This document shows, piece by piece, positions 42,088-53,770 of a DNA stretch of 64,000 nt. Within the stretch, counting starts at the first letter, position 1. Every line of letters begins with the position of its first letter. The DNA is from Cephalotus follicularis (Eukaryota; Streptophyta; Magnoliopsida; Oxalidales; Cephalotaceae), in NCBI GenBank assembly GCA_001972305.1, contig BDDD01000047.1, positions 592,607 through 656,606 of the forward strand. The letters are read 5' to 3'. Below the pieces are notes generated by a model. That model searched no databases. It had not been told where the DNA came from and saw only the letters and a program-made list of their open reading frames with translations. The translations under genes and the position numbers were made by a program.

Positions 42088-44472
42088 TGTTTGAAATCGG
42101 GAAGGCAGCGGAAGAAAACACATTTCAGGGACATAGGGTTTAGGGTGTCTAATTTTGAAAATTTGATTCTGACAATCGAATCACCCATAACCAATGCCCT
42201 AAGATGTCCCAATTAAGTCCAGGGATCACTAATTGGTCTATTAAAAGTCACCTAGGTTGAATCCAAGCAAGGGAGGGTTCAGTGGATTAGGGTTCTTCAA
42301 ACCCTAAAATCGGTTAGCATCCAAAATGGCACTAGGGTTGCACGTGTAACCCTAAACTATTTCCACCATCCCTCTAACCCTAAAACCCTAACCCTAAGGG
42401 TTTTAACAACACTTTAACATGTCATATAAAACTACTAGGTTTCGAGTGGAGCTAGAGAAAACCCTAGGTTCAGCCACAATGCCAACCAAGATTGGGGTTC
42501 CAGATAAACCCTAATATTATCTCCACTAAACCCTAAACCCTGAAGGGTTTTTTTCCACATGAAATGAGCTAGGGTTTTGGAAAAAACACTAAGTCACAAC
42601 CTGCAAACATATTATAAAAAATGGAGCTTGGAAAAGTCCTAGTATCAATTCACACACCACTTCAACAATAGAATAAAAGATGAAGGAGAAAGATGCATAA
42701 CCTTAGGTCTTTACTCCTTCAAAACGTGTTTTCCCTTTCCTTGAGCTCCAAGCTTGGCTCCTTCACATATAATGCTCCAAGGGGCACGAGTAAGGACTTA
42801 TAGAACGGGAGTTTGTGTTTTGATTCTATCCTCGAAAAACTCAAACAATGAAGGTAGAGATATGGATGTATCGCCACCAACAAAGTTGTTTAGGAGGGTT
42901 AGAGGAAGGTAATTTTAGTTTCACTCTTCAAGAACTAACGAGTTCTTCATCTCCTCCATTTAAATGGAAGCTCTCATGGCTATGGAGAAATGAAGAGAGA
43001 AAAGAGAGAGTGGGCCAAAGCAAGAGAGGAAGTGAGAAGAGACAAAAGTGACTTAATGAATCCTTATTTCTCACATGTGTGTAGCTATGTGCTTTTGTTA
43101 GAGATTCAACAAATATCTCTTACAAATAATTCTCTAAACCAACGAGAATTAAGCAACACACACATCTAACATCTCTCATCAAAATACCCCTTAGCCCAGA
43201 ATGATCTACTTATCACGCTGCTTGAACTCACTTCCTTAGAAATGAATAAAGTCCAGCAAAATAGATATTCTCTTGCCAAGTAACACCTCACAGGTGTTAT
43301 ACTCTCACTAAATGACATGTGTCCCACACACGTCAACTTATTCCAAAACAAGGTGGGACCCAAAAGCCCGGTTGGACCCTAGTACGACTATAAGTTTCTC
43401 AGAACATCCCTAGAGTTTTGGTACGACCATCCCAATAGTCCCTGACTATTAGAATGACCCTGGTATGTTTCCCCATCATCCTTCAGATCCATGGAATCAA
43501 CCATGTCTATAAGTCGATATCCAGTAAACCAGTACTTTATCCAGTCATCGGCATATGTGTCATGTATCCCACATCATTCTTAGCTGCGACCATGATCTAG
43601 GGTTTTGAATAATGTCACCCCTAGGTAAAGCCGCGATAACTATAAATTCATGTACGCATTGAGACTGTCGGTAGACCTCCCCGGAAATCCCATTTCCAGT
43701 TTTCCCATACCTGGTTAGGGTTTTCAGTCTGTAATGGACACAAATAATATATAGCCAATAACCCTTCATACGGGTTTGATGATCCCTTATTGTTCCCATA
43801 CATCTCAATGAAGCTCCCACAAGGCCCAAAGACAACCCTTTTGTCAACATGTGGCTAGTACTGGGGAATGCGGAAATCAAAGCCAAACGGTTACAACACA
43901 ACGCATGCCAGCCGCTCAGGTCTAATGATACAACATAGCCCTCGAATGTTCTATTAGTCACCATATACTATACACTACCAAGACAATAGGAATCCTATCG
44001 ACATAGGTATGACTTTCCGAATAGGTTTCCTATAGTGGGTCTGTTCAGTCTCATGCTCTATTGCACGAACCCCGCATAAGCTTTAGGGTAAACCCAAATG
44101 GTAACGAGATGGTCCATCCCCCAGCACATAAGAGGGCATGCATAATACGACAAATCTTTACGGTTCATCAATTGCCCTAAGAAAGTGAACCTATGACTTG
44201 GAACATTCTGTCCGGAGGGAGTAAGGATCTCATTCTCATAACCTCCCAGGCATGAGATCCAAGCCTTTTGCGACAGGGCAGTATATGTGTAATCAGTTGA
44301 TGTTAATCAACTGATTCATTTAAGATGGGTTGGGATATACATATAGCTGGCTGGCATTAAACTATAGAAATATGCACATAAACACCAAAAAGAATTCAGA
44401 TTATATAAATAGATAGTGTATATACAAGCATGAAGCCACCTCGTTGCATGCAGGGGCACCCCTACTCCAACA
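42088..44472 (-). repeat. Copia 3' LTR, 2.4 kb
   Basis: Reads TGTTTGAAATCGG to ACTCCAACA on the plus strand. It carries a telo-box cluster (42283-42560) and CACTAAATGACATG (43307). It is related to the LTR at 31771-34661. The right end is fixed by the adjacent ATCTCCCACTTGG polypurine tract. The left end is inferred from the TG/CA rule and the end of similarity with the inverted arm. Confidence 0.72.
42283..42560. repeat. Telo-box cluster in copia LTR
   Basis: About fifteen AAACCCTA/AACCCTAA-like words in both directions, including CTAAAACCCTAACCCTAAGG. The plant telomere repeat is TTTAGGG, but the words here are spaced irregularly and lie inside an LTR, so this is not a telomere. Confidence 0.85.
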
Positions 44473-44485
44473 ATCTCCCACTTGG

Positions 44486-46900
44486 CCCTCAAGCCATAAC
44501 GATCTATAGCCTAAGCCCATCGTACTTTTGCTGTCGCTCGAGTATTTTGATGCTTATGGTTTTTGGTCAGTGGGTCTACCAAAAATTTTCTATTATCTCA
44601 AATCTCTCTAGGAAAACGTTTCCTTTGTATATGACCTGATTGATCATATAATCTAATTATACCGGAGCTTCATAAGCCTTGAGCGGTAATGAGACCTGGG
44701 TTCCATAGCATGTGTAAAGGACCCCCCATTACCGTCCTATACACCACAACTGGACAGACAATGGATGGAACTACATTAAGTTCCACATTGAACTTCTGCT
44801 TCCAAATAGAATATATTTAGGTATCATAAGGTTACAACATACTCTTATTCCATGGTTGAGTCAACAGTACTCTACTATTATAGACTCCTCCAACTCACAC
44901 AGCACTTATGTTCAGGACAAGAACATATCCTGATATAATCTTGTGATCATCCAAATCACTTATGAAACCAGAGTCAAAATAACTCTAAAATTTCAATTCA
45001 CTTTCTTCTCCATATGTCAAGAAGAAATCCTGATTCTCTCTCAGATCTCTTTGACAATTTCCCAGTGCCACTTGCAAGGATTGGACTGATAATCGAGTAG
45101 TCAGACCCTTAGGCTTAGGCGATGTCAGGCCTAATACAAAATATGGTATAGCATGATGCAACCTATAGCCGAAGCATAAGGTAGCCCACTCATGCAACAC
45201 TTTCCTGAGAAGTCTGTCATGACATCCTCTCGAAAAGATGAATTCCTTGCCTAATTAGTAGTAAGCCAGACATGGAATTCAAAAGACCATACCATTATTA
45301 GCACCCTGATGATGTAATGGCTTTGAGAAAGTCCAAACAACCTACTTGATCTATCTCTTTAGATCTTCATTCCCAAAATGTAGGAAGTCTCTCCCAAATC
45401 TTTTTGGAGAAGTAGTTGGTTAATTGTACTACAACATGCCTACTTCATTACCAATGAGTAGTATGTTGACCATGTACTATATCAAGAAAGCGATGTCTGG
45501 GATATCCTATTTCTGGTAGACATAAGGCATAGCACAATTTTGATGAAATCAAACATGGATATTTCAGCTATAGGATGCTTGCTTAAGGTCATAATGAGTG
45601 GTCATAGCAAGTAGTATCCTAATGGACTTAATCATTGCAATTTAAAGGTTTCAACATTTTCCATTAATGCATATCTTCCTCTTAAAGACCTAAATGCAAC
45701 CATTGGGCAACCCCACCCAAGGGAGCATTAACAAAGTTCCATACTCGGTTGGCATATATGGTGTCCATTTCGGATTTCATGACTCCCAGTCATGCCTTCC
45801 AATCAGTGCTCCTCATTGTTTCCATGTAGCTGACAGGCTTGTCATCATCGATGACTTTAGGTTTATTAGTGCCTTCATGAGAAAACCATATTTCTCAGGC
45901 GTTGTTAAAATCTTGCTTGATCTCCTCTCACTAGGAGTGCCTTACTGAGATCCTTTCCCAGGTTGGGATCCTTTCCCAATTTTGTCTTTAGAGGATTCAA
46001 CCTCCAATTCCTTATCGTCCTGTGGGAAATCACCAGGTTATAACTCTCTTATTTACACCTTACTCCCACTGCTTCGAGTAAACAGGTATTCCCTCTAGAG
46101 GAATGTTGCAGTGCGCAAAACAAATACCATTTGTTTGCTAGGATGGTTGAAATGAAATCCTAAGCATTTCTTAGGAAATCCCACAGACCGGCAACGATCC
46201 TATCATGCCTCCAACTTAGAAGGTTTCAGCTTTCTTACATAAGCTGGACAACCATTGACCCTCTTTGTTTAGGCTGGGTAAGCTCTATTTAATTACCTTG
46301 TAAGTAATGGAGAGGACGAAATTCATAGGAATCTGGTTTAGGATATACGCTACCGCTGCAACGTATAACCCCTGAAGGAGATAGGAAGACTACATGTTCA
46401 CAATTGTCCTATTGCATCTCTACTTCATGTCTAAATCCTTTAACACTCTCAAAGGATTCAGATATGTGTTTCACCTGATACACTTACTGAAACCAGTGAT
46501 GTGTCACCGGTGAAGGTTTTGAAAACCTGCACGTGCATTATCTGACACTATACCACACATGTCAGTGTGGATAGAACACAATATGTCCACTACCTTATCT
46601 CTGTTCTCGGAGAAATGAGATTTGGTCATTTCACCAATCATACATGGTGTATACGTTGGAAGGGACTTCCTGTCCTGGATGTCCTAAAGTGCATCCTTAA
46701 CCAATCGTGTTTATCTAGCCCTGCTAGTATGACCTAATCAATAATGCATAAAATATGTGAAGGGTTTCTATCAAAAGTCTCTCGCAGACTTTTATTTGTA
46801 ATTGCTTGTTCAATAGCTGGTGCTATTGTTTGACTAGTGTTTAAGACATTAAACCCATTATCTAGTTGATTAGGACCCACTAATATTATACCATAAAATA
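44486..46900 (-). pseudogene. Copia reverse transcriptase / RNase H region (fossil)
   Basis: The minus-strand reading is clearest near 44985-45200: LPYASAIGC-like sequence, then PKGLTTRLSVQSLQVALGNCQRDLRENQDFFLTYGEE..LK. This matches the copia box in which M.YASA.GS.MYAM is followed by RPD..YA...SRYQS.P...HW.A.K.ILKYL..T.D..L.Y. The rest is recognisable only in patches. It lies between polypurine tract and protease, as expected for a minus-strand copia. Confidence 0.65.
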
Positions 46901-47093
46901 ATAGCTATTATCCACATGTAATAAATAAAAAAGTTCTCAGCTTTACAAAATATACATTGTATATGCTAATCAAAGTTTGGAACAAAAGTTCTTTACAATG
47001 TGTACAAGGGTTAAGTCTATATACAAAAGCTAGATGGCTATATATACAAAACAAAATTTCCTACAACATTAGTATAGATCCTCGATCTTCATG

Positions 47094-47860
47094 TCATATG
47101 TCCATTGCATTCACAGCTTCCAGCTGCCTAGCTTCTCTTAGAATATGTAAAGAGTTACAAGTGCTAGTCTCACAACCAGAGTCATAAACCCAAGTTGAAC
47201 TTACATTGTAAGCTAGATGGAGTAAAAAATATATGAAGGTACCTAACCCCGAGGCACCAACTGCAATGGAAGCAAGGAATTTCTTGCAATTTCTCTTCCA
47301 GTGCTCTGGCTTCCCACAAAAGAAGCAGGCTTTCTCCTTTGTAAGCTCTTTAATCCTATTATGAATGGCATCCCAAACCAAGTGGTTCTTTTTCTTTCAT
47401 CCTTATGGAAGCCTTGCCCTTGGAACTGGATCCTCTTGATCCACCCCTTTCAAAGTTTGTTCCAGAAGAAGGAATAGCCCTCACGGATTGATTTGACCTA
47501 GCTTGGTCTAAAACTACCATATTAATCCCCGACTGTGTGCCAAACAACTCCTCGAGTTGTATTAACATGGCACGTAAGGTCTGTGAAGACATGCATAGTG
47601 ATTGCAAGTTTGGCTCATGCCAACAATCGCCATGTGTCGGGCTCTATGATCATCTTCCTACCACTTAGCCACCATGGCCTTGCTATGGTCAAATTCATTT
47701 ATCCCTAATGTGGGGGGTATTTTAGTCATAACATGAGAAATTCTCATGCTCGTGAGTACCATGCACAAAAAGCTTAACCATTCAATAAAATGTGGATATT
47801 GTAGCTTGAGAAAATATAAATCATACCATATAAAAGTGTTGTCTACCATTTGAGTATATA
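47094..47860 (-). pseudogene. Copia gag with zinc knuckle and protease start (fossil)
   Basis: Minus strand: gag core pieces (LEELFGTQSG, about 47560), a Ser/Arg/Gly/Lys-rich linker, the knuckle CFFCGKPEHWKRNCKKFL (about 47275-47330), then STWVYDSGCETSTCNSL, the protease W.(L/Y)D(T/S)GC box of copia elements, and the ILREARQLE stretch. The knuckle and protease boxes fix family and strand. It is a broken copy. Confidence 0.82.
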
Positions 47861-49555
47861 GAGTATGATATCTAGCAACCTATAAGAAGAAACAAGAGAG
47901 TAAATTAGCAGATTGTTCAATTTTATGTTATTACCATAACCCTTGGCCTTTATAAGTTATGGCTCCTCCGACTATTCTATTAGTATCCCAAACCTCCTTT
48001 GTGGAATTCGGAAAGCCCCGCTTCCTAGTGAGGGTCGAAATCTATCCCACCTATTATGGCCTCAGCTGTATGCATGACAAACCACAATATCAAAATATTT
48101 AGGCATAAATGTCTTATTTGCATTAGGACCTCGCCCTTGAAATGTAAGATCTAATACAATATTCGATCAATCGGCCCATATAATCCACTGCTATAGCTGT
48201 GCCAATAATATGAACCCGGTATAAGTCCGTACCCATAATCCCTCAAAGAAATGAATCCGTTTTGATACCCACCCGTGTACCTGTCAAAGTACCAAAACAT
48301 GGTTACTTCCTTCTAGTGTACCTCACACTGAAATTTAGTAGAAATGGTCATACGGGGGAGCTAAGTGAGAGCATGACCATCCCCAATATATCCATACTAG
48401 TAAACGAAGGCATCAAAGGCCAACGACAGGACACCCTAGTGCCCCACCACTTATGGACATATTATTTACAATTGGAGGAATTTTAGGTCTCGATTTATTT
48501 AATTAGCCAAAGCCGTTATTAGATTAATTTTAATCTTCCAATCCTTTTTGTAACGGCTTATTTATGCTCGGACGTGTTTGGAAAAAATAAAATTTCATCC
48601 ATCTCATGCAGCCTAAAAAGTGGCCTCACTAGGGACTTTACCTATCAAGTGATCACGTGTGCCAACCGTGACCACCAAGTCTTCTAGGTGACAATGAAAT
48701 TTAATCTCTGCATTATTACACATTTCACCATGCATACATGGTCTTCACTTGGTCTTGTATCTTTCTCGATCTCCTCTTCACGCTCCATTGCACTCAAATT
48801 AAAAATAAATACAACCCTAGTCTCTATAAAAAAAATATGAATACAATAAAAGAGGAAGAAGTGGATTATTTACACTTAAAATAATGAACAAGAAAAATTG
48901 TAGCGCACGTAGGCAACGTTATTACAGACCAAATGATGAACCAGATAATAAAGCAATTAGATTTCATTCATGTAAGAAACCTAAAAGCTACATCTAATCC
49001 CTAGTCTATTAGCATGCATAAAAAATTCAAAAAATATTCACATAATATTTATTGAATAAACACGTAAAACATACTAAATGCTTAGGGGTATTTTGGTAAT
49101 TAAGGCCAACGAGCAAACTGACTCCAGCTAGATAATTAAATCTAGTATACCCCTACGTACACATCAACTATGATAAATTTATGGTCCTTCCACAAATTTA
49201 AAGTGAAATAATGCAAAAGAATACACAAAAATATTCATTTTAACTAATAAAAATAATGCATTATTTTATTGCACTTAGGATAGAGTAGTGTATTTAAATC
49301 ACTATCTAAACCACCTCAGTTTGTGCCTATCCCAATAACATTAATTCCTTGCTAGTAACTGCGTGAAGACTGTGCTGAAAAAGCATTTAAAAGTCCTCTA
49401 GAACCTTACAAGAATCATATTATAATATAATTCATTAAATTGGAAATTGTCAATAGGAGTGTAGAAACTACAAGTTTCACAGCACACAATGCTAGACACT
49501 TCGTAATACCTCATGTTAATTTTGAATAAACTAATGCATTGGGCCTAAGGAATTT
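47861..49555 (-). other. Copia leader-like and unassigned A/T-rich stretch
   Basis: No gene is recognised. The part next to gag (47861-48480) has the look of a copia untranslated leader or gag start. Beyond about 48500 the sequence is A/T-rich with no LTR end, primer site or repeat that I can identify. Confidence 0.35.
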
Positions 49556-50351
49556 TTTTTTTCTTTTCAGTTGGACTAAGTATTGGGTTGGTATTGTCGT
49601 AGAGCCCAAAGTGGAATAAGAAGATATTTTGTTACATTGGGAAGTATGAAGACTATTGAGGAAGATTTAGCATTTTGTTCTATTTGCGGTTGAAGCAGGT
49701 AACTGATGTGTTGGTATCATTTATGTTTTTGGAAAGGTGAGCTGTGCTTGTGTGTTTTTCCCTTTCTTCTTCGTTCTTCTTCGAAGCTTGTTTTGTTGGA
49801 TCCGAGGATTCAATGTGTTCCTTGCCGGCTACGAGTTTAGCAAGGTGAGTGTTCTTCCTCCTGGATTGTTATAGTTGTTCAACGTGCTGAGGCAGAGTTC
49901 GGGCATGTGAAGGCCAGTTAGGCTTTGTTGTGGTTCTTATGCATGTGGATGTTCATGCATTGTTGCTCGGTCATGACTAATTACAGATGATACTAAGCTT
50001 GTTGTGTGTGTTGATCTTGTAGAAGAAGATCCAGGCGTCGAGTCCGCACAGCAAGGGAGCTAGTCAGAGGACTTGCAGTTATCTAGTGAGTGGGATACTC
50101 TCTTTTCTATCATTCGATTATGAGAGTTTCATTGTGTAATGTGCCTTGGTTATCCATGATATTATTGTTTGACTAGGATTTGTTTTCCTCGTTGTCCTTA
50201 TTGATTTTTGCATGATTGAAATACTGTTTCCGAGTAGGTACGCTCGATGTCATGGGTTGATATTCTTTCCCCTGTTGTTTATAGTATTTCATGATTTCTT
50301 TATATCATGTGTTGTTCTCAGATGTTGGGTATTGGTAAGCTTGGGTATGTG
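49556..50351 (+). repeat. Gypsy LTR fragment, left part
   Basis: No coding sequence is supported. A leader-like region with CTTGTAGAAGAAGATCCAGG (50018) and TAGTGAGTGGGATACTC (50083) parallels the 35243 region of the LTR at 34739-37209. It appears to continue at 62794 beyond the solo LTR, whose target ATGTG lies at 50347-50351. Confidence 0.5.
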
Positions 50352-50385
50352 TGTCATGCCCCGAACCGCGAAGGCGAGCCCCCAT

Positions 50386-50390
50386 GATAT
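50386..50390. repeat. Target-site duplication GATAT, left copy
   Basis: Directly precedes the LTR start TGTAACGCCC. Identical to 58896-58900. Confidence 0.95.
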
Positions 50391-53246
50391 TGTAACGCCC
50401 CGAATTTCATAAATAATTATTATGAAATTGGTGCGTGTACAGTTGTGATAAATCGATAGAGCCTGGAGTAATAAAAAGGCATTACGCATTTACGTCGTAA
50501 TTGTGTTAGCTAAGACGGCTAATAAAGTCTAATTTTAATGCGCGACAATAAAGCCCAAATGCTCGAAATATTATTGCGATTATTTTGGTGGTTGTTCGGA
50601 TAATTTATGTCGCGATTCGCAGAAAAATCGGGACCCGGACCTTAGTATTTTGCTAGAAAATGCTAAGCGAGAAGCAAAAGATATAAAGGAAAGGGAGAGG
50701 ACACGGGCGCATCACGCGCCCGTGCAAAAGAAAGAGACAGCGGGCGCACCAGGCGCCCACGCCAGAGAGAGAGAGAGAGATTGGGAGAGAGATCAGAGCA
50801 GAGGGAGAGAGATCGTGCCGGAGCCAGCTACCGGATCGGGAGAGCGCGGCGGTCAACCCAGGCACGCCACCGACCGGTAATCTCTTCCCCCTCCTTCTCT
50901 TTTTCTTCTTTTTCCTTTCTTCCCCGTCGCTGTTTGCGCAAGCTGCCGGCGTTCCCGGCGCCGTTATCGTCACGGGTGGCTTGGGTTTTGGTGTAGATGG
51001 CTAGCTCTTGCCATTTTGACCACTGGTGAGGCGTGATTCGGCCGGAATCACTAGGCTGAGTCAACTCAGCGAGTCGACTCACGGCCGCCTGAGACGGCGC
51101 TTTTGGCGCCGAGTCTCGGCGAGTCACGGGCATGGGTGTGTATAACTGGTGAATGTGTGGCATTTTTGGGTGGTGATCGGACCTGTGGAGGTCCGGCGAG
51201 TTGACTCAGTGAGTCACGACTCACTGCCGGCCGTGGCGCGGCGTTCGACGCCGATTCCTGGAGAGTCTTGGCCAGTTTTGAGTAGACCGTTCAATGTAGA
51301 ACCCGTTGATGGGTGTTTCACTGCCTGGTTGTGTCGGTCAGAATTCGGCCGGCGTTTCGGCGACGGAAATGTTTTATGTGTCGAACATAACAGAAATGTG
51401 TTCTATGTGCAGTGTACGAGCGGCAATTGGATTTGACAGTGAGGAACTGATCAATTGGCAAGAACCGGGTTCGGTTCAACGGTTTCTGGGAAAGGTTCAG
51501 CAATTGAACCTGCAGCTTGACTGTGCTGGTGATATTGCGATTCCTAACTTGGATTCAAAGGTAGGGGAAGCTATACATGCAAGTTTGAGTTCAATAATAT
51601 TGTATTGCCATTGATGAAATGCATGGTTTGCGGATTGTGAATTGTGTAATTCTACTAGGGTTGCTACGAATAGTTAACCTGTAATGCATATTGCGTTTTA
51701 CAATGATTGCGGATTGAATGACATGTGTTTTATGATTGAGTCCTATTGGTTTTGAGACGTGTTGAAGGAACCATGTTTTGGTTCGCTTAACCGTCGACGC
51801 TTAGGAAAGAAGCGTCGATGCTGTGGATTGTTATACGGAGAATGAGTCCTGATTCGCGATAAACGTCAACGCTTACAGAAAATGTCGACGCCACGATTCG
51901 TTGTGTGTGAGAATGGACGCGTGTGCCGTAGACGCCTGAGGTTCCTACCTCAGAGCATCGACGCCAAATGGATGAGATGTTGACGCGTAAAGTTTCTAGT
52001 TGAAAGCATTTACGCTAAAAGTTAAGCGGCGACGCTTAAGTGACTGGGTTGAACATTAACGCCTATATGGTGCATGTTGACGCGAATAGAGCCCGTTTGC
52101 ATTATTGAGCATATGTTTGCATTGCATACAATTGTTGATTGAGCTATCATCTGTTTTCTAAAATGTTATTCATTTTAGAAGTGTATAAATGGTTTATTAA
52201 ATCATTGTTATATGGAAATGTATGTTTTCCAAAAGGATTGTGAAAGTGGTTTTAAGGGATTGAGAAACTGTTATGCGAAAATGAGTATTTTCGTGTATTC
52301 GAACATGATTCGAATGACTGGTTTTACATTTTAAAATCTATTGTTTTCGAGTATTTTATTATACATTGGAACTACTTGAAATGATTTCAAAAGGATTGTT
52401 ATATATATTGAGCAAATATATATGTTGCAAGTATTTATATCTATAAATTACTTGAAGTGTTTGAAGGGAAATGTATTGTTGCAAGTATTTTAGGAAGCAT
52501 AATTTACTTGGGAAATGGAGTGTTATATATATATTTTTGACAAATATATATATGTTGTAAGTATTTATACTTTTAAACGTTTTGGAAACGAACTGCAGTG
52601 TTTTGAACGAGACGTTTTGATCAAGTATTTATTTTATAAATTACTTGAGTGGTATTGTGTGTGCTGTGATTGCACTGTTATCGTGATTATGAAAAGTGTT
52701 GGTACTTAGCCACCGTGCTAGTATCGTCTATTGTGTCCTGATTGTTGTTACTTAGCCGCCGCGCTAGTAACGTGGATGTTATTGAATTGATTGTGATTGA
52801 GTGTTGCCGCTAGCGGGGTAATGTTGGTACTTAGCCGCCGTGCTAGTATCGTGAGTGTTGTGAGTGAGGACAAAGGCTAACCCCCTACAATTTCAGATTG
52901 ATTTCAGGTTGATGCAGCGGATTGTTACCGTTGAGCTCCGTGGAGCAAATGGAGTTTTATGTTGTTTTTACTTTAGAGAAATGTTAATGGATCATTGTAA
53001 TAAATGAATCGATGTATTGATGTAATATTGTTCACGCTCTGTTTGAGGGCAGTTAACTTTGATGATGTTTACTGTTGTAGCATGTAGTATGGGATGCATG
53101 TTACGTTTTAATTCGGCTTATATTTGAATGCTTCCGCAAGTTTTTTATGGCATTGGAAAGTTTTAAATTTATTTTAAATTGCATAAGCCGGATTTATATG
53201 TTGATTGCCACCACTATATATGTCGGTTGTGAAACGGGGTGTGACA
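50391..53246 (+). repeat. Gypsy 5' LTR, 2.9 kb
   Basis: Paired with 56085-58895. Order of content: A/T-rich start, a GA-rich and G/C-rich leader with CGGGCGCACCAGGCGCCC-like inverted words (50720-50760), AAAGGTAGGGGAAGC (51557, a possible splice-donor-like site), a cluster of AGCGTCGACGCTT palindromes (51785-52095), repeated TACTTAGCC(A/G)CCG(C/T)GCTAGTA words (52704, 52748, 52831), then GTGAGGACAAAGGCTAACCCCC (52864). Translated stretches in the G/C-rich leader are not genes. Confidence 0.93.
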
Positions 53247-53250
53247 GCAG

Positions 53251-53262
53251 TGGTATCAGAGC
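53251..53262 (+). promoter_or_regulatory. Primer-binding site, tRNA-Met
   Basis: TGGTATCAGAGC, an exact copy of the canonical site, four bases after the LTR end. Confidence 0.96.
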
Positions 53263-53399
53263 TTATATTCCTTTTATAAGTTATCGTTGGGATACTATCC
53301 TCGGCAAGTAAATAATAGGATGAAGGAACTTGTCCAGGCTAATAGGTTCCTTGGCAATTAACGATTGTTTCCTAGAGATGAACCATGACATCTTTCCTT

Positions 53400-53770
53400 A
53401 TAGGAAACAAAATGGATGGAAGGAGAAAACGCGAAAGGCCTTGAGCCGTTAATGAAAGTGTTCCTGAGGAAGTAAATGACAGAACGGACCTTATGAGCCG
53501 TATAGCGGATTACTTCCAGCAGCAGATGGCTGCGGATGCTGCAAACATGATGGATACGCGTCGATTGTACGCACAATGTATAACCAAGGCATATGATTCC
53601 AAACCATGTTGTGCGGCATGATGGAAATCAGTTCGGAAGGAATCTTGACAGATTCATGGAGCATAATCCTTCTAGTTTCAATGGGGAACTTGATGTGACT
53701 ATTGCTGGAAGATAGTTACAAGATCTGGGGAAGATCTTTACTGTTATGGGTTGCCCGGAAGGCTGACCTT
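53400..53770 (+). pseudogene. Gypsy gag remnant (fossil)
   Basis: Plus-strand patches: MDGRRKRERP, MSRIADYFQQQMAADAANMMD, then FMEHNPSSFNGELDVTIAG, recognisable as the start of a chromovirus gag and similar to the gag at 20714-21900. The resemblance ends soon after about 53770, where the non-coding module begins. Broken. Confidence 0.72.

Larger units (their letters stand above)
42088..49555 (-). mobile_element. Ty1/copia fossil, minus strand
   Basis: Parts: 3' LTR 42088-44472, polypurine tract 44473-44485, reverse transcriptase/RNase H region (44486 to about 46900), protease and gag knuckle (47094-47381), gag (47382-47860), then an untranslated leader-like stretch to about 49555. The order gag-PR-...-RT is copia. 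The knuckle-protease spacing and D-S-G box recall Ivana/Oryco-type copia elements, but that is tentative. No convincing 5' LTR or primer site is seen on the right. Broken in many places. Confidence 0.72.

Noticed and set aside
42283-42560. Interstitial telomere
   Set aside because: The AAACCCTA words are irregular, in both directions, and inside a copia LTR; no uniform array exists.
40943-44472. Large inverted repeat as a DNA transposon or MITE
   Set aside because: The arms are copia LTR sequence and the right one abuts a copia polypurine tract; no transposase or matching target duplication was seen.
49730-50110. A host gene exon near GCTACGAGTTTAGCAAGGTGAGTG
   Set aside because: The flanking layout matches gypsy LTR leaders and the sequence sits between two retroelements; no domain or exon series is visible.
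50650-51614. Possible host exons in a G/C-rich stretch with open frames on both strands
   Set aside because: The same sequence occurs at 56344-57318 as the other LTR of one element, so it is LTR leader sequence.
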